Below are positions 18,765-27,926 of a stretch of 64,000 nucleotides of DNA, in pieces. Under the pieces are notes generated by a model. The model worked only from the letters and a program-made list of their open reading frames with translations. It was not told the origin of the DNA and did not search any database. This DNA comes from Aureliella helgolandensis (GTDB taxonomy: Bacteria > Planctomycetota > Planctomycetia > Pirellulales > Pirellulaceae): NCBI RefSeq assembly GCF_007752135.1, contig NZ_CP036298.1, forward strand, positions 1,116,001-1,180,000. Reading direction: 5' to 3'. How positions within the stretch are numbered: the first letter of the stretch is position 1; each line of letters starts with the position of its first letter. The position numbers and the translations under genes are program-made.

Positions 18765-20000
18765 ATGAGAACGAATCGAAGGACTTTTCTCGGACAGAGT
18801 TCTGTGGTCACGCTAGGGGCAATGCCAGCCTTGGCCTGTCGTGGAGCTTCCACGGCAGCGTTGCCCAAGTCGAATCGCGATGGCAAGGTGCTGGTCGTTA
18901 TTCAAATGAGTGGCGGCAACGATGGCATCAATACCGTCGTTCCCTACTCCGATGAGGGTTATGCAAAGCATCGAAACACACTACGGCTGCCAGTCGATCG
19001 CCTCATTAAGCTCGATGATTCTGCCGCTCTTCATCCGTCAATGCGCTCGGCAGCCGATCTATTCGAAGATGGGCGGTTGGCAATCGTCCAGGGCGTCGGC
19101 TACCCCAATCCCAGTCGCTCGCACGATACCAGCATGGCGGTTTGGCACTCGGCCGAGATTGGGGATGAAAACACTCTGCGACCCCACGGTTGGCTAGGCA
19201 AGGCAATGGACTCCCGCCGGGCGCAAGCTGGTGCTGACGTGAGCAACGCTCCCGATATGGTCTTACTGGGTGACGAAAGTCAACCGTTGGCCATTCAGAG
19301 TCGCCGTTCGATTGCCGTTGCGCTTTCGAATCTGACCGACCTACGGCTTCGCGGCCCGCGCTGGGAGGCTGCTGAACAAGGAACCCGTAATTCGGCGAGC
19401 AATTCGCTCGAGAATTTCGTCGGTCAGACGATGCAAAACGCAATGGCGACCGCAAGTGCTTTGGAGCAAACGATTGAGCAATCGCATCGAGGCGGTGTCG
19501 TTTACCCCTCCACGCAGCTTGGGCAGCGGATGCAGGTGATTTCAACGCTGTTGAAGTGTGGCTTCCAAACGCCCGTCTACTACGCGATCCAAAGCGGCTA
19601 CGACACCCACGCAGCCCAGATGCCAACTCACGCCTTTTTACTTCGAGAATTCAGTGACGCGATCCAGGCATTTCTTAAGGATCTAGATTCGTCGGGACTA
19701 GCCGATCAGGTGTGCGTCTTGGGCTTCAGCGAGTTCGGACGTCGAGTCACCGAAAACGGTTCCGCGGGCACGGACCACGGAACCGCAGGCCCCGTCTTCA
19801 TTGCCGGGAACCAAGTTCGACCTGGGCTCGTCGGAGCCCAGCCAAAACTGCTGGATCTCGACGGTGGTGACCTGCGCATGGGGATCGATTTTCGTGATGT
19901 TTATCAGGGGATTACTGCAAACTGGCTCGGCGTGAACCAAGATCGCGCATCAGAGGATTCGCAACATTCGTTGAAGATCTTTAAGGGATCGTTGAGCTGA
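18765..20000 (+). CDS. DUF1501 family protein, Tat-exported
   Basis: 411 residues from the ATG at 18765. The frame is open further upstream, but this start gives a twin-arginine signal (NRRTFLGQSSVVTLGAM) right at the N-terminus. The mature part has the family pattern VVIQMSGGNDGINTVVPY, HPSMRSAADLFEDGRLAIVQGVGYPNPSRSH and FSEFGRRVTENGSAGTDHG. DUF1501 belongs to the alkaline-phosphatase/sulfatase-like superfamily; the metal-site residues are only partly recognisable by eye. Last gene of the BlaI-M56 operon, 31 bp after DUF1800. Confidence 0.92.
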   Translation: MRTNRRTFLGQSSVVTLGAMPALACRGASTAALPKSNRDGKVLVVIQMSGGNDGINTVVPYSDEGYAKHRNTLRLPVDRLIKLDDSAALHPSMRSAADLFEDGRLAIVQGVGYPNPSRSHDTSMAVWHSAEIGDENTLRPHGWLGKAMDSRRAQAGADVSNAPDMVLLGDESQPLAIQSRRSIAVALSNLTDLRLRGPRWEAAEQGTRNSASNSLENFVGQTMQNAMATASALEQTIEQSHRGGVVYPSTQLGQRMQVISTLLKCGFQTPVYYAIQSGYDTHAAQMPTHAFLLREFSDAIQAFLKDLDSSGLADQVCVLGFSEFGRRVTENGSAGTDHGTAGPVFIAGNQVRPGLVGAQPKLLDLDGGDLRMGIDFRDVYQGITANWLGVNQDRASEDSQHSLKIFKGSLS

Positions 20001-20182
20001 CCGAAATCGGCGAATGGCAATGTGGCACAGGATGAGGGTAACGGACTGAGTCGTCTGAGGCAGAGAGGCGGGTAGGGTTTTGTGTCGTCTTCGATAGTAC
20101 CCTTGTCTGTTGATTAGCCGTTTTTGTAGCAACTCAAAAGCCACATTTCCAATGATACTGCAACGGCGATTGATTCAGCCTT

Positions 20183-20307
20183 GCTTAGCAGCTTGCTGAG
20201 ATAGGAGCGTTTTAAGTTTCAACGCGGAGGTTGCGTCCCAAACTGCCTTGTAGCGGCAACCACCTTTCCTTGCGCACGCAGCGGGTGACTATTTCGGCCG
20301 CCCGTCA
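20183..20307 (+). repeat. Degenerate copy of the 116-bp MITE
   Basis: The 410-bp gap between DUF1501 and tspO contains a diverged relative of the MITE at 22434, 55674 and 56368. Shared blocks are CAACGCGGAGGTTGCGTCCC, ACTGCCTTGTAGCGG and CACGCAGCGGGT, followed by TATTTCGGCCGCCCG where intact copies have TATTTCAACAGCCCG. The left terminal repeat is barely recognisable. A second tail-like piece (CTATTTCGACAAGCCG) follows near 20320. Nothing else was recognised in 20001-20410. Confidence 0.65.
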
Positions 20308-20410
20308 CGCTGGGGGGGCTATTTCGACAAGCCGTAATGCGGCCGGCCGCAATCGTAACGGACCGTTGCGTGGTGGGGGCGAATGGAGACGAGGTACTAG
20401 GAATGCTAGG

Positions 20411-20920
20411 TCAATTTAGTTGCCAGATCGTGAAATTGAGGACGCTGGCAAACGTGACCCATGCGAGGTAAGGCAGCAGCAGCCCGCCAGCCAACTTGGA
20501 ACGTCGGAAGAAGGCTACGGTGGTAGCGAAAATCGCTATCCACAAGATCACGATTTCTACGAAAGCCCAGCCTGGCTGGTGGAAGTGAAAGAAGACCCAT
20601 GACCAAGCGACATTCAGAACCAACTGAAGGGTGAAGAGGCACAGGGGACGCTTGGCTGCTTGCAGGCCGGCAGGCTTCCACACCAGCCATGCGGCGATTG
20701 CCATCATGACGAACAGCGTTGTCCAGACTGGGCCGAAGAGGTAGGCCGGCGGATTCCAGCTCGGCTTGGCGAGCGTCTTGTACCAGTCGTCAATCTCGGG
20801 AGTCGTCGCGATGGCGCCGAGGCCTGCTGCTCCGAGGCAAATTGCGATGCAAACGGCTAGTCCAAGCACTGTGTACATGGATTGAGCTCGAGTGTCCGCT
20901 CTAGGTTCGTTTGCCGTCAC
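20411..20920 (-). CDS. tspO: TspO/MBR family protein
   Basis: 169-residue five-helix membrane protein of the TspO/peripheral benzodiazepine receptor family, which binds porphyrins and related ligands. Family motifs: [23 protein letters not shown] in the first loop, [17 protein letters not shown], and the final [13 protein letters not shown] helix. Start is GTG with AAGGA upstream. It stands alone; the neighbours are on the other strand. Confidence 0.95.
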   Translation of the reverse strand: MTANEPRADTRAQSMYTVLGLAVCIAICLGAAGLGAIATTPEIDDWYKTLAKPSWNPPAYLFGPVWTTLFVMMAIAAWLVWKPAGLQAAKRPLCLFTLQLVLNVAWSWVFFHFHQPGWAFVEIVILWIAIFATTVAFFRRSKLAGGLLLPYLAWVTFASVLNFTIWQLN

Positions 20921-21298
20921 TGTGGATTCCTTTTTCGAATGATTCGAGAGAATACGAACAAAATATTACGCCTGCTTAGGGCCTAGTAAAATCGTGTCTT
21001 CTGTTTGCGAAGCATCCTTATTCCCATCGCAAGGATTCGTATAGACTTCCGGTGCGCGGCTTGTTGGTTTCATCGAAATCACAATACCCGTTTCCCCTTT
21101 CCCTACGCGAGATTAGCATTAGAGATGCAGGCTCATGTGGAGCGGAGGTCGACATTTTTTAAACCGACAGCCTGTGACGGCATGTTAACCACTTCATCAC
21201 AGGTAACAAACCCGGCTCGTGCAATTCGTGAATTGTTGAGAGCTAGTTGACTCTCCGATCACATACACTGGAGAGAGTCGTCGGATAGAGGGCGGACT
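20921..21298. other. Divergent intergenic region, nothing recognised
   Basis: 378 bp between tspO and the divergent alkB-like gene. It should hold both promoters. Rather A+T-rich near 20940-20990, but no promoter pair, repeat or small gene could be supported. Confidence 0.5.
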
Positions 21299-21877
21299 AT
21301 GCAAATTCTGAAACTACGAAATGGCGGCATCCTACTGTACGACAAATCCTTCCTACCTGCGGAACTTGCGGATCGCTATTGGGTGGAACTGCGCGACCAA
21401 ACAGCTTGGGAGCAAAAGCCTGGAATTTTCGGCCACATGCAACCACGCTTGATCGCTTCCTACGGGGCTGCTGGAATTTCCTATCGGTATTCCGGCAGCG
21501 ACTACGCGGCTCTGCCCTGGACATCGACTTTACTAGAGATCAAACGCCGAATCGAAGCTGTAAGGGGAGAGTACAACTACTGCTTGTTGAACTGCTATCG
21601 CTCTGGCAAGGATAGCATGGGATGGCACGCAGACGACGAACCGGAAATGGGAGATGTGATCGGCTCTCTCTCTTTGGGCGCAACACGCAAGTTTCGGATA
21701 CGGCACAAAACGACGCGTGAAACCCAAACTTTTCTCGCAGGCCATGGGACGCTGATCATCATGGCCGGGACGATGCAACAATTCTGGCAGCATGAAGTGC
21801 CCAAGACTAAGATGCTTGTAGGTGAGCGGATTAACTTGACGTTCAGGAAAATTGCACGGAACGAGTCGGCATGTTGA
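21299..21877 (+). CDS. alkB: AlkB-like 2-oxoglutarate/Fe(II) dioxygenase
   Basis: 192-residue dioxygenase that should remove alkyl groups from damaged DNA or RNA bases by oxidation. Iron ligands His110 and Asp112 (GWHADDE) and His165 are visible, as is the 2-oxoglutarate-binding Arg177 in the GERINLTFR block. The substrate-lid region PRLIASYG and the NCYRSGKDSMGWH stretch are characteristic of the ALKBH2/3-like bacterial group. GAGGG precedes the ATG. Its stop overlaps the next gene by 7 bp. Confidence 0.92.
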   Translation: MQILKLRNGGILLYDKSFLPAELADRYWVELRDQTAWEQKPGIFGHMQPRLIASYGAAGISYRYSGSDYAALPWTSTLLEIKRRIEAVRGEYNYCLLNCYRSGKDSMGWHADDEPEMGDVIGSLSLGATRKFRIRHKTTRETQTFLAGHGTLIIMAGTMQQFWQHEVPKTKMLVGERINLTFRKIARNESAC

Positions 21878-22392
21878 AATTCTTAGTCTCTGCGGGACTG
21901 ATCCTTGCGTTCTCTGGCGTCGTGGGCAAGGCGGAGGATGCGCTTCCATTCCAGTTCTCTGCCAAACGCGACAACGACCGAGTCGAAGCATGTGTTTTCG
22001 AGGACAAGATGGTCGTCTCAATTCGGTGTCCCGCTGGTATTAGTTCCCTGGCGATTGAGCGGAAAACTGAGCAATGGCCTAAATCGGTCGTTATCCAACT
22101 GCGATTGAAGGGGCTGGAGAGCTTCACTGTCGCGAGCGACCAATTAAAGCTGGCAGTAGCGGTCTCAAGTCAAAACGGTGAAGTGCGAACTTGGCTAGCA
22201 GGCAAGGAGGAATCACCACTGGATCCCAACAGCTCCTTGAGATTGAAGGTGCATTTGCTCGATAAGGATAGCCAGCCTACGAAGGTCATTCCGCTCAAGG
22301 ATGGCCTCTTTCAAGTGCAGTTGCCGCAGAGGCTGTTCCAAGACAACCCACCGTCGATCAGCATGAGCTGGATTGACTTCTATCGCAATTGA
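21871..22392 (+). CDS. Small secreted protein of unknown function
   Basis: 173 residues with a signal peptide (about residues 1-21, ending in GKA). The mature part is mostly predicted beta strand and ends in PPSISMSWIDFYRN. No family recognised. It overlaps the 3' end of the AlkB-like gene by 7 bp, so translation is probably coupled, although an exported protein and a DNA-repair enzyme have no obvious joint role. Followed directly by a hairpin. Confidence 0.7.
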   Translation: MLKFLVSAGLILAFSGVVGKAEDALPFQFSAKRDNDRVEACVFEDKMVVSIRCPAGISSLAIERKTEQWPKSVVIQLRLKGLESFTVASDQLKLAVAVSSQNGEVRTWLAGKEESPLDPNSSLRLKVHLLDKDSQPTKVIPLKDGLFQVQLPQRLFQDNPPSISMSWIDFYRN

Positions 22393-22394
22393 GA

Positions 22395-22412
22395 GATTGG
22401 GATTGCCCAATC
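22395..22412 (+). terminator. Hairpin after the alkB-like operon
   Basis: Perfect 7-bp stem GATTGGG/CCCAATC with a 4-base loop, starting 3 bp after the stop codon. There is no T-run downstream, so it is at best a weak or Rho-assisted terminator. Confidence 0.35.
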
Positions 22413-22433
22413 GGGAATGTCAAGCGAGCTCTA

Positions 22434-22549
22434 CGGGCTGTTGAAATAGTAACCCGCCGCGTGAGCAAGGGAAGATAACCTCCGCTACAAGTCAATTAAG
22501 GACGCAACCTCCGCATTAAAATGTAAATTGCTATTAAATCAACAGCCCG
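22434..22549 (-). mobile_element. 116-bp MITE with terminal repeats, copy A
   Basis: Non-coding element bounded by perfect 11-bp inverted repeats CGGGCTGTTGA and flanked by a 4-bp direct duplication TCTA (22430-22433 and 22550-22553). Internal blocks (GTGAGCAAGG, CCTCCGCTACAAG, GACGCAACCTCCGC) match, in reverse orientation, the copies at 55674-55789 and 56368-56483, which have exactly the same length. Too short to encode a transposase; a MITE is the simplest reading. Confidence 0.85.
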
Positions 22550-22736
22550 TCTAGGAACGGGCTATTGAAAGCCGTGGACTCGCTTCGTAGCGGCAGCAGT
22601 CAAGGACGCGGTGGAAAGCGTCGTCTCTGTTGATTGTGCTGAGAACTTCACGGGCCTCACTAAGATCGTTTGGAATGTCAGAGATGTGGTGACTTCCTTG
22701 GCTGTATTCCCGTGTAAAGGCAACTCGCAAACTTTT

Positions 22737-23630
22737 TCACTCCGATTGGATTGGCGAGCTAATTTGCTTTCCAATGAAATCGCGAAATTTGGTCGGGCTG
22801 CCATCTTCATCGCCGACCAGTAAGTAGAAGAGCATTCCACAATCTGAAATGTCTGCGACATGCCCTCGGTGCGCTATTACCCTTGAGTACATCCATTGGA
22901 TGTCGGGCTCTGGATGATCACGCATCCAATGCCAAACGGAGAAGTCTTTCCCCGAATGCCACAGGTGATTCGGATCTTCTTTGTGGTTTTGGTCCTTGAT
23001 CTTTACATACTGTATCCGATTTCCACTGAGTTCTTGAATATCCTTCCAAGTGTGATGGTTTGAACGACGACGCTCGTTTTCATTGAATGCACTATGGGAC
23101 ACCAAGTGAACGTGTGACAGCGATTCCGCCTTTCCACGCCGTATCACGTCTTCGACCGCAAGATAGACAAACTCCGATAAGCCTGCATGGATGAAGTACA
23201 GCGGATCACTGTCCGTTGACTTTCCCATCTCCGTCGCAAGGCTTCCAATTGCCTGTTGCTTCTGTTGGGTAACGTCGAAGAATACTTGGCGATCGAACCC
23301 CCAATACTTGATCACTCCATCCGCGCTGATCTTCAGTTGATTTTGAGAGTCCGGCCCCGCTGGCGCGTCGATGAAATTGTTGTATGAGCAGTGAACCAAC
23401 TTGTTCTGTAACCCCAGTTTCGCCATGATCGCACACGATGCAGGGAGGGCTCCCCAATCGTCTGGATCGCCTGTCGGCCATTTGTAATCCTTGTCAGGAG
23501 CGCTATTGCCGTCAAAACTCATCGCAATCCGGTTGTGGTTGTAGCCCCATGATTGCGCAACGCACAATGAAGATGGGATCAGCACTAGGAAAAACAATGC
23601 GAGGCAATATTTCGTTATCGATACTCTCAT
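22737..23630 (-). CDS. Secreted protein of unknown function, planctomycete-type
   Basis: 297 residues with a signal peptide (about 1-25, ending in CVA). The mature protein has GYNHNRIAMSFDGN, DYKWPTGDPDDWGALPAS, LVHCSYNNFIDAP and HVHLVSHSAFNENERRR blocks. Their spacing and the acidic DPDDWGA motif look enzymatic and faintly recall nucleoside-hydrolase-like metal sites, but I cannot assign a family. From memory, similar proteins occur in planctomycetes and Verrucomicrobia. Not in an operon. Confidence 0.7.
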   Translation of the reverse strand: MRVSITKYCLALFFLVLIPSSLCVAQSWGYNHNRIAMSFDGNSAPDKDYKWPTGDPDDWGALPASCAIMAKLGLQNKLVHCSYNNFIDAPAGPDSQNQLKISADGVIKYWGFDRQVFFDVTQQKQQAIGSLATEMGKSTDSDPLYFIHAGLSEFVYLAVEDVIRRGKAESLSHVHLVSHSAFNENERRRSNHHTWKDIQELSGNRIQYVKIKDQNHKEDPNHLWHSGKDFSVWHWMRDHPEPDIQWMYSRVIAHRGHVADISDCGMLFYLLVGDEDGSPTKFRDFIGKQISSPIQSE

Positions 23631-23942
23631 GTCCGCAAAATCCCTTCATCTTGGATAGGCTCAATCGGTATTCAAATATGGAATGAAGAGGTAAAGGAAT
23701 CTTTGTTCGGGAATTGGATTGGTGATGCTCCACGGGAGCACGTCGTTGAATCCAGGTCAAGTCGACGGTAGTGGCCACGCTGCATTGCACTCTGTCACTT
23801 GGTCAACCGTTGTTAGTCACGCAATGCGTTTTGCGCATCCTATTGAGCCGAAACAAAAGAGTGTTGATCGTCCTGAATGAAGAAGCTCACTTTCCAACCA
23901 AGCCCCTGCTCTTTTTGTTCCCCCGAGTGCCGTGATGTTCTA
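23631..23942. other. Intergenic, nothing recognised
   Basis: 312 bp between two minus-strand genes. It contains the presumed promoter of the 22737-23630 gene. No repeat, RNA or further frame could be supported. Confidence 0.45.
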
Positions 23943-25217
23943 CTATTGTTTCGGTTTAATGAATAGGACATCTGCGCGCTCGATCCAGCCCTTTCTGAGA
24001 TCGACACGAAACCAGCCATCGGTGTTCTTCTTCGAAAAGCGGCAGCCCGAACGTGGCCCAAATTCGTTCAGGTCGTATTCTGCCCAGGTCTTTCCCATAT
24101 CAGGGGAATAGACAAAGCCGCAGGTCGATGTCGAAGCGGGCGCGTATAGAGCTGATAGGATCACTCCATCTTGAATGATCATATTGGCGGATTCAAATTC
24201 CATATCGTACAGCCGAGTGTGGGCGGCCTTATTGGTGATGTCTTCGGGGGCGCAGCGGAAGATTCCTCGATCATGTTTGGGGCCAACCTTGGGGCCATTC
24301 GCGTCCGCCGCCCAATACAACTGCCCATCCACAAAGTTGATGCCACCAGATTTGAACCGCGAATCGGAGTTAACCGATACGAGCACGTTCCAGTCCCAAG
24401 TGTCCGACGCCGCCTCATAGGTGCCACGCAACCAGTGGCATTCGTTGCCAAATCCGCGGTCAATATCACCGGTGCAAGTGTAGAACGCATTTTCGACGGG
24501 GTTGTATGTTACTCCATGGATGTGACGGGCGACGAGTGGATTCGCGGCATTGCCAAGCATCGTTTCTGGGGTAGCTCCAGTTTGTTGGAACTTTGGATTT
24601 TGTCCGAAGGAATACGCGATCTTTACCGTCTCACCATTGTCGGTGGAGTAGTAGATATTCACTGGGACAGCTCCGCCAATCACATTGCAGTAATTGCCCC
24701 ATACCAGCATTTCTTTCCCCTGTACGTCCCAGGTATGTTCGCCATCCAACGGGTGGAAATACCAACCGGGCTGATCGGGATCGACGGGCGTATGAGGTAG
24801 ATAGTCTTGGCCATTGCGATCCGTAACCGTAATTTGTCGGTAGGTCGCGAGATTGTCGGTGCTCAGAAACAATTTCTGGCGGGTCGCAAACAGAATGTTA
24901 CCGTTCTTCAGGATGCAACTGAATGTGATGTTTTCAGCATCCGGAAACGCCGCGCGGTGAGTCCACGTGTGCCCATTGTCTTCAGAGAGGAAAATGTTCT
25001 CCTGATCAAATCCGAATGCCTTGTGATCCCGTTGCGTGTCGATGTAAGGTCCGATTGGGGCCAGCCGGTACCAGAAGTGGTCGGTTTCACCGGTCGCGTA
25101 TCCAGGAGCGGCATTTAGCGGAAGGGCGAGTTTCGAGTTCAGCAAGGCACCGCATGTGGCGGTAGCGGCGGCGGTCGACAGAAATCGTCGGCGATGTTGA
25201 GGGCGTAGTGTCATCAT
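23943..25217 (-). CDS. Secreted BNR-repeat (sialidase-like) beta-propeller protein, Tat-type
   Basis: 424 residues from the ATG at 25217, chosen because it places a twin-arginine signal (RRRFLSTAAATATCGALL) at the N-terminus; an upstream in-frame ATG at 25325 gives a non-signal extension. Asp-box-like repeats of the BNR type are visible: LSEDNGHTWTH, LSTDNLATY, YSTDNGETVK and YSPDMGKTWAE, spread through the chain as expected for a six-bladed propeller. Such proteins include sialidases and other glycosidases, but the Arg triad of true sialidases was not confirmed. The role is probably extracellular carbohydrate binding or cleavage. Confidence 0.8.
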   Translation of the reverse strand: MMTLRPQHRRRFLSTAAATATCGALLNSKLALPLNAAPGYATGETDHFWYRLAPIGPYIDTQRDHKAFGFDQENIFLSEDNGHTWTHRAAFPDAENITFSCILKNGNILFATRQKLFLSTDNLATYRQITVTDRNGQDYLPHTPVDPDQPGWYFHPLDGEHTWDVQGKEMLVWGNYCNVIGGAVPVNIYYSTDNGETVKIAYSFGQNPKFQQTGATPETMLGNAANPLVARHIHGVTYNPVENAFYTCTGDIDRGFGNECHWLRGTYEAASDTWDWNVLVSVNSDSRFKSGGINFVDGQLYWAADANGPKVGPKHDRGIFRCAPEDITNKAAHTRLYDMEFESANMIIQDGVILSALYAPASTSTCGFVYSPDMGKTWAEYDLNEFGPRSGCRFSKKNTDGWFRVDLRKGWIERADVLFIKPKQ

Positions 25218-25436
25218 GATTTCCGTTTTGTAGGTAAGGAGACCAATCGCTGGAAGTCCGAGGCGATTCCTGGCGCTAGGGTTGCGAAGGTCGACCGGAG
25301 GAAAACCAATAGCAATAAAGTGCAAGTGCTCACGGTCCTGACCATGCGTGGTTAGCGAGCCGACTGTCGGCTAAGATGTTCTGAACTTGCGAGCAAGAGG
25401 TTGTGAAATCGTGTCAGTGAGCATCGGCGAGACGAG

Positions 25437-26435
25437 TCAAGCCTGCGGTTCAAAGCGAATCTCCATGAAGGCTCCAACGGCGTTGGCATTCGTCACAAAC
25501 TGAGGAATGCCGTTGACGACATCTACCGACTGCCGATGAATGTGACCAGCAAATATTCCCATCAAGTTATCGGCCTCGAAAACCTCGCGATGGAAGTCGA
25601 GCGTCGTTTGCGTATGCCCGGCTTCCGGCCATCTGGGACGACGTTCAATTTTGAAATTGCGATCCGTGGCGGCGGACCATTGGGGATTCCCACAACCGAA
25701 TCCCATGGGACGACCGGGGGCAGCCAACGGAATATGGAGCAGCAGAACCAGAGGCTGACCGCGACTTACCTCCGCCCGGAAGAATTCAAGCTGCTCCGGT
25801 AGAATTTCGTAATGCGAATTGTCGATCGCTAGAAAGCGAACACCGTGGACATCGTAGGCGGCCATCAGAGGATGATTCCCCTGATACATTGGCTTCAATC
25901 GGCGCTCCGTCCATTCGGCTCGCAGTTCTTGCAATGTCCCCTCCATGCCCTCGTAGTGCCAGTCGTGATTTCCCGCTACATATAGCCATGGAGTCTCGAT
26001 GGCGCCAAGTCGCTGCGTGACCCATTCGATGGCAGCTTCCGACGGAAAGCTGAAGATGTCTCCCACCAGGGCCAGCAGATCGAAGTGTCCGGATTTAGTT
26101 CGGCCGAGAGCTTCTTCGAAACACTGTTCCGGATTGGTTGGCTTCCCGGTTCTAGCATGAGTCGTCGAATTGTAGGCCTTGGCCATTCGGCCACTGTATT
26201 CCTGGTACGGTCGGCCTCGCGCGTCATCCGTGAACAGATGAGTGTCAGCCACAATCATGACATTGACTGGGCGAGTCACGGCGGTGGTGTAGAAAGTGAC
26301 TTTGTGATCGTCAATTGCGAAGGATTCCCCACGGGGTGTTTCGTGGCTGGAGGCCGGTTGAGCACCACTCGTCTTGGAAGCAAATCCGGCAACCGAGGCA
26401 GCGGCTCCTGTTTGTACGAATGTGCGACGTTTCAT
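25437..26435 (-). CDS. Calcineurin-like metallophosphoesterase, Tat-exported
   Basis: 332 residues. An N-terminal MKRRTFVQTGAAASVAGFA is a twin-arginine signal. The five metallophosphoesterase blocks are present in order: ADTH, LVGDIF, AGNHDWHYEG, LLLHIPL and AGHIHRQ, so a two-metal active site should form outside the cytoplasm. It would hydrolyse a phosphomono- or diester; the substrate is not evident. It lies 111 bp upstream of the BNR protein in the same direction, and both are Tat-type exported, so a joint degradative role is possible. Confidence 0.88.
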   Translation of the reverse strand: MKRRTFVQTGAAASVAGFASKTSGAQPASSHETPRGESFAIDDHKVTFYTTAVTRPVNVMIVADTHLFTDDARGRPYQEYSGRMAKAYNSTTHARTGKPTNPEQCFEEALGRTKSGHFDLLALVGDIFSFPSEAAIEWVTQRLGAIETPWLYVAGNHDWHYEGMEGTLQELRAEWTERRLKPMYQGNHPLMAAYDVHGVRFLAIDNSHYEILPEQLEFFRAEVSRGQPLVLLLHIPLAAPGRPMGFGCGNPQWSAATDRNFKIERRPRWPEAGHTQTTLDFHREVFEADNLMGIFAGHIHRQSVDVVNGIPQFVTNANAVGAFMEIRFEPQA

Positions 26436-26701
26436 CGAATGAACTCACGAGTGTCTGGCTGCTTTGGAACTGGATTACGACCCCTGTAGCATAGCAGATC
26501 TGGTCTGGTGTTTTCCACCGTTGCCCGCGCCTTACCAGGCTGGAACGGACGCGATGTCAGGGGAGCTTGGACCTGAAAACGGACTCATGGTCGCATCGTT
26601 GATTCTAGGTCAAGCTGGCGGGCTATTGCCTCGCCTCATTTTCCTGGACAATGGACATCCAGGCCCGGTGATGGTCCGAGCGCGGCCGATGAATGGTCGC
26701 C

Positions 26702-27727
26702 TCATTCCAGAATTACCGTTTCCCGACCCGCGCGCGTTGTCAGCGCGTGCAAAACAGCAATGTCTGTTGCGTTTGAGAGCATTCTTACCGATCCGTCGGC
26801 CAAGCCAATGTTCACACCGTTTGTGTGAAAGCTGTAGATGCCGCCCGAGTTTGAGACGTTCACGCCTAGGTCCTTGCGCAGCAACGTTGCGTGATAACTT
26901 CCGCTAATTGCCCAGGCGGGTCGCATGATGCCAACACTTCCTACGCCGTACGGCTGATCCGGTTTACCGCGCACATATAGATCGGGGCGGCCAGCTACCT
27001 CGGCAACGACCATTGAATTTGAGAGCCCATCGGACACATCTCTGAAGCGTGTTGTTTCCAATCCAGCATAGGTCCCGTCCTTCGGGACAGACTGACGCGG
27101 TAGCCCCCAAACACCAAGAGCAACCGTGGTGCCAGTGACCATCTTGTTTTCGTCACTTGTTGTCGAGAGTCTTACGCCTCCCATGGCTTCGTAATCACTC
27201 CGCGCTGCAGTTCCAATCACGTCGTTTGGGGCATATTGGTGAACCTTGGAGAAGACCGTGTAGTTACTGGTTGACGGACACTGGAAGACGGGCAGTAAAA
27301 GGTTGACGATCGGCTGATGAAGGGGATCCGAAGCAGCCAACGTCTGGTCGATTCGGTCGTACACTGCAGTCTGCTCCAGTTGGGGCAAAATGGCTGTCTG
27401 CCAAGAATGAAAGTGGTGTTCGTCCCAGTATCGGCGTGGAAAGGCGATACTGGATCCAGCGTGTTCGAACGAGCCGTTATAGAGTGAGGGAAGGCGCTTG
27501 TTCGCGTCATGGAATGTCTGTATTGCCAAACCGGTTTGTCGAAGGTTGTTTTTGCAAACCAACTGGCGACTGGACTCGCGCACCGACAAAACCGCTGGCA
27601 GCAACAAAGCAACCAAAATCGATAGGATACCTAGCGTCACCAATAGCTCGATGAGTGTGAATCCCATCCGCTGCGAGCGTATTGCATGGTCTACCTTAGA
27701 ATTCGAACTTGCGGTGACGAACGACAT
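26702..27727 (-). CDS. DUF1559 prepilin-like protein
   Basis: 341 residues with a type IV prepilin leader: cleavage after Gly22, followed by FTLIELLVTLGILSILVALLLPAV with the invariant Glu at +5. The body has the DUF1559 (SBP_bac_10) pattern NLRQTGLAIQTFHDANKRLPS and the C-terminal H-T-N-G-V-N-I-G-L-A-D-G-S-V signature. Planctomycete genomes encode many of these; they are probably pseudopilin-like surface proteins, with unknown detailed function. AGGACG precedes the ATG. Confidence 0.93.
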   Translation of the reverse strand: MSFVTASSNSKVDHAIRSQRMGFTLIELLVTLGILSILVALLLPAVLSVRESSRQLVCKNNLRQTGLAIQTFHDANKRLPSLYNGSFEHAGSSIAFPRRYWDEHHFHSWQTAILPQLEQTAVYDRIDQTLAASDPLHQPIVNLLLPVFQCPSTSNYTVFSKVHQYAPNDVIGTAARSDYEAMGGVRLSTTSDENKMVTGTTVALGVWGLPRQSVPKDGTYAGLETTRFRDVSDGLSNSMVVAEVAGRPDLYVRGKPDQPYGVGSVGIMRPAWAISGSYHATLLRKDLGVNVSNSGGIYSFHTNGVNIGLADGSVRMLSNATDIAVLHALTTRAGRETVILE

Positions 27728-27807
27728 TTTGCACGTCCTTCAATTCTATTTCAGGGGAGCATTGCAGGAAAAGAAGCAGCTAGCAATGAAGGGGCAACTA
27801 TTGGGGA

Positions 27808-27926
27808 TCTAAGGACCGTCGGAACAATTATTGGCGGATAGTCGCCGAACCACTCCGCCGGTTCGTTCGGGAAAGTGCCGATCGGCGGAACGATCTGGCG
27901 ACCGTTATTGTTCCGACGGCCCTAAG
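27808..27926. repeat. Palindromic repeat overlapping the kinase stop codon
   Basis: Arms CTAAGGACCGTCGGAACAAT (27809-27828) and the inverse of GGCCGTCGGAACAATAA (27905-27921) pair across about 75 bp. The right arm includes the last codons and the stop of the kinase gene. Inside are two smaller hairpins: GGCG/CGCC, and CGAACC/GGTTCG around ACTCCGCC. The left part recurs at 30398-30459. It could act as a transcription end or RNA-stability structure for the sigma-kinase operon. Confidence 0.75.

Noticed and set aside
22434-22549. MITE derived from the ISNCY-like element in this window
   Set aside because: Ends differ (CGGGCTGTTGA against GTGTCYGTCCGG) and target duplications are 4 bp against 6 bp.
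26464-26907. 147-codon plus-strand frame
   Set aside because: Overlaps the conserved C-terminus of the DUF1559 gene on the other strand and shows no domain.
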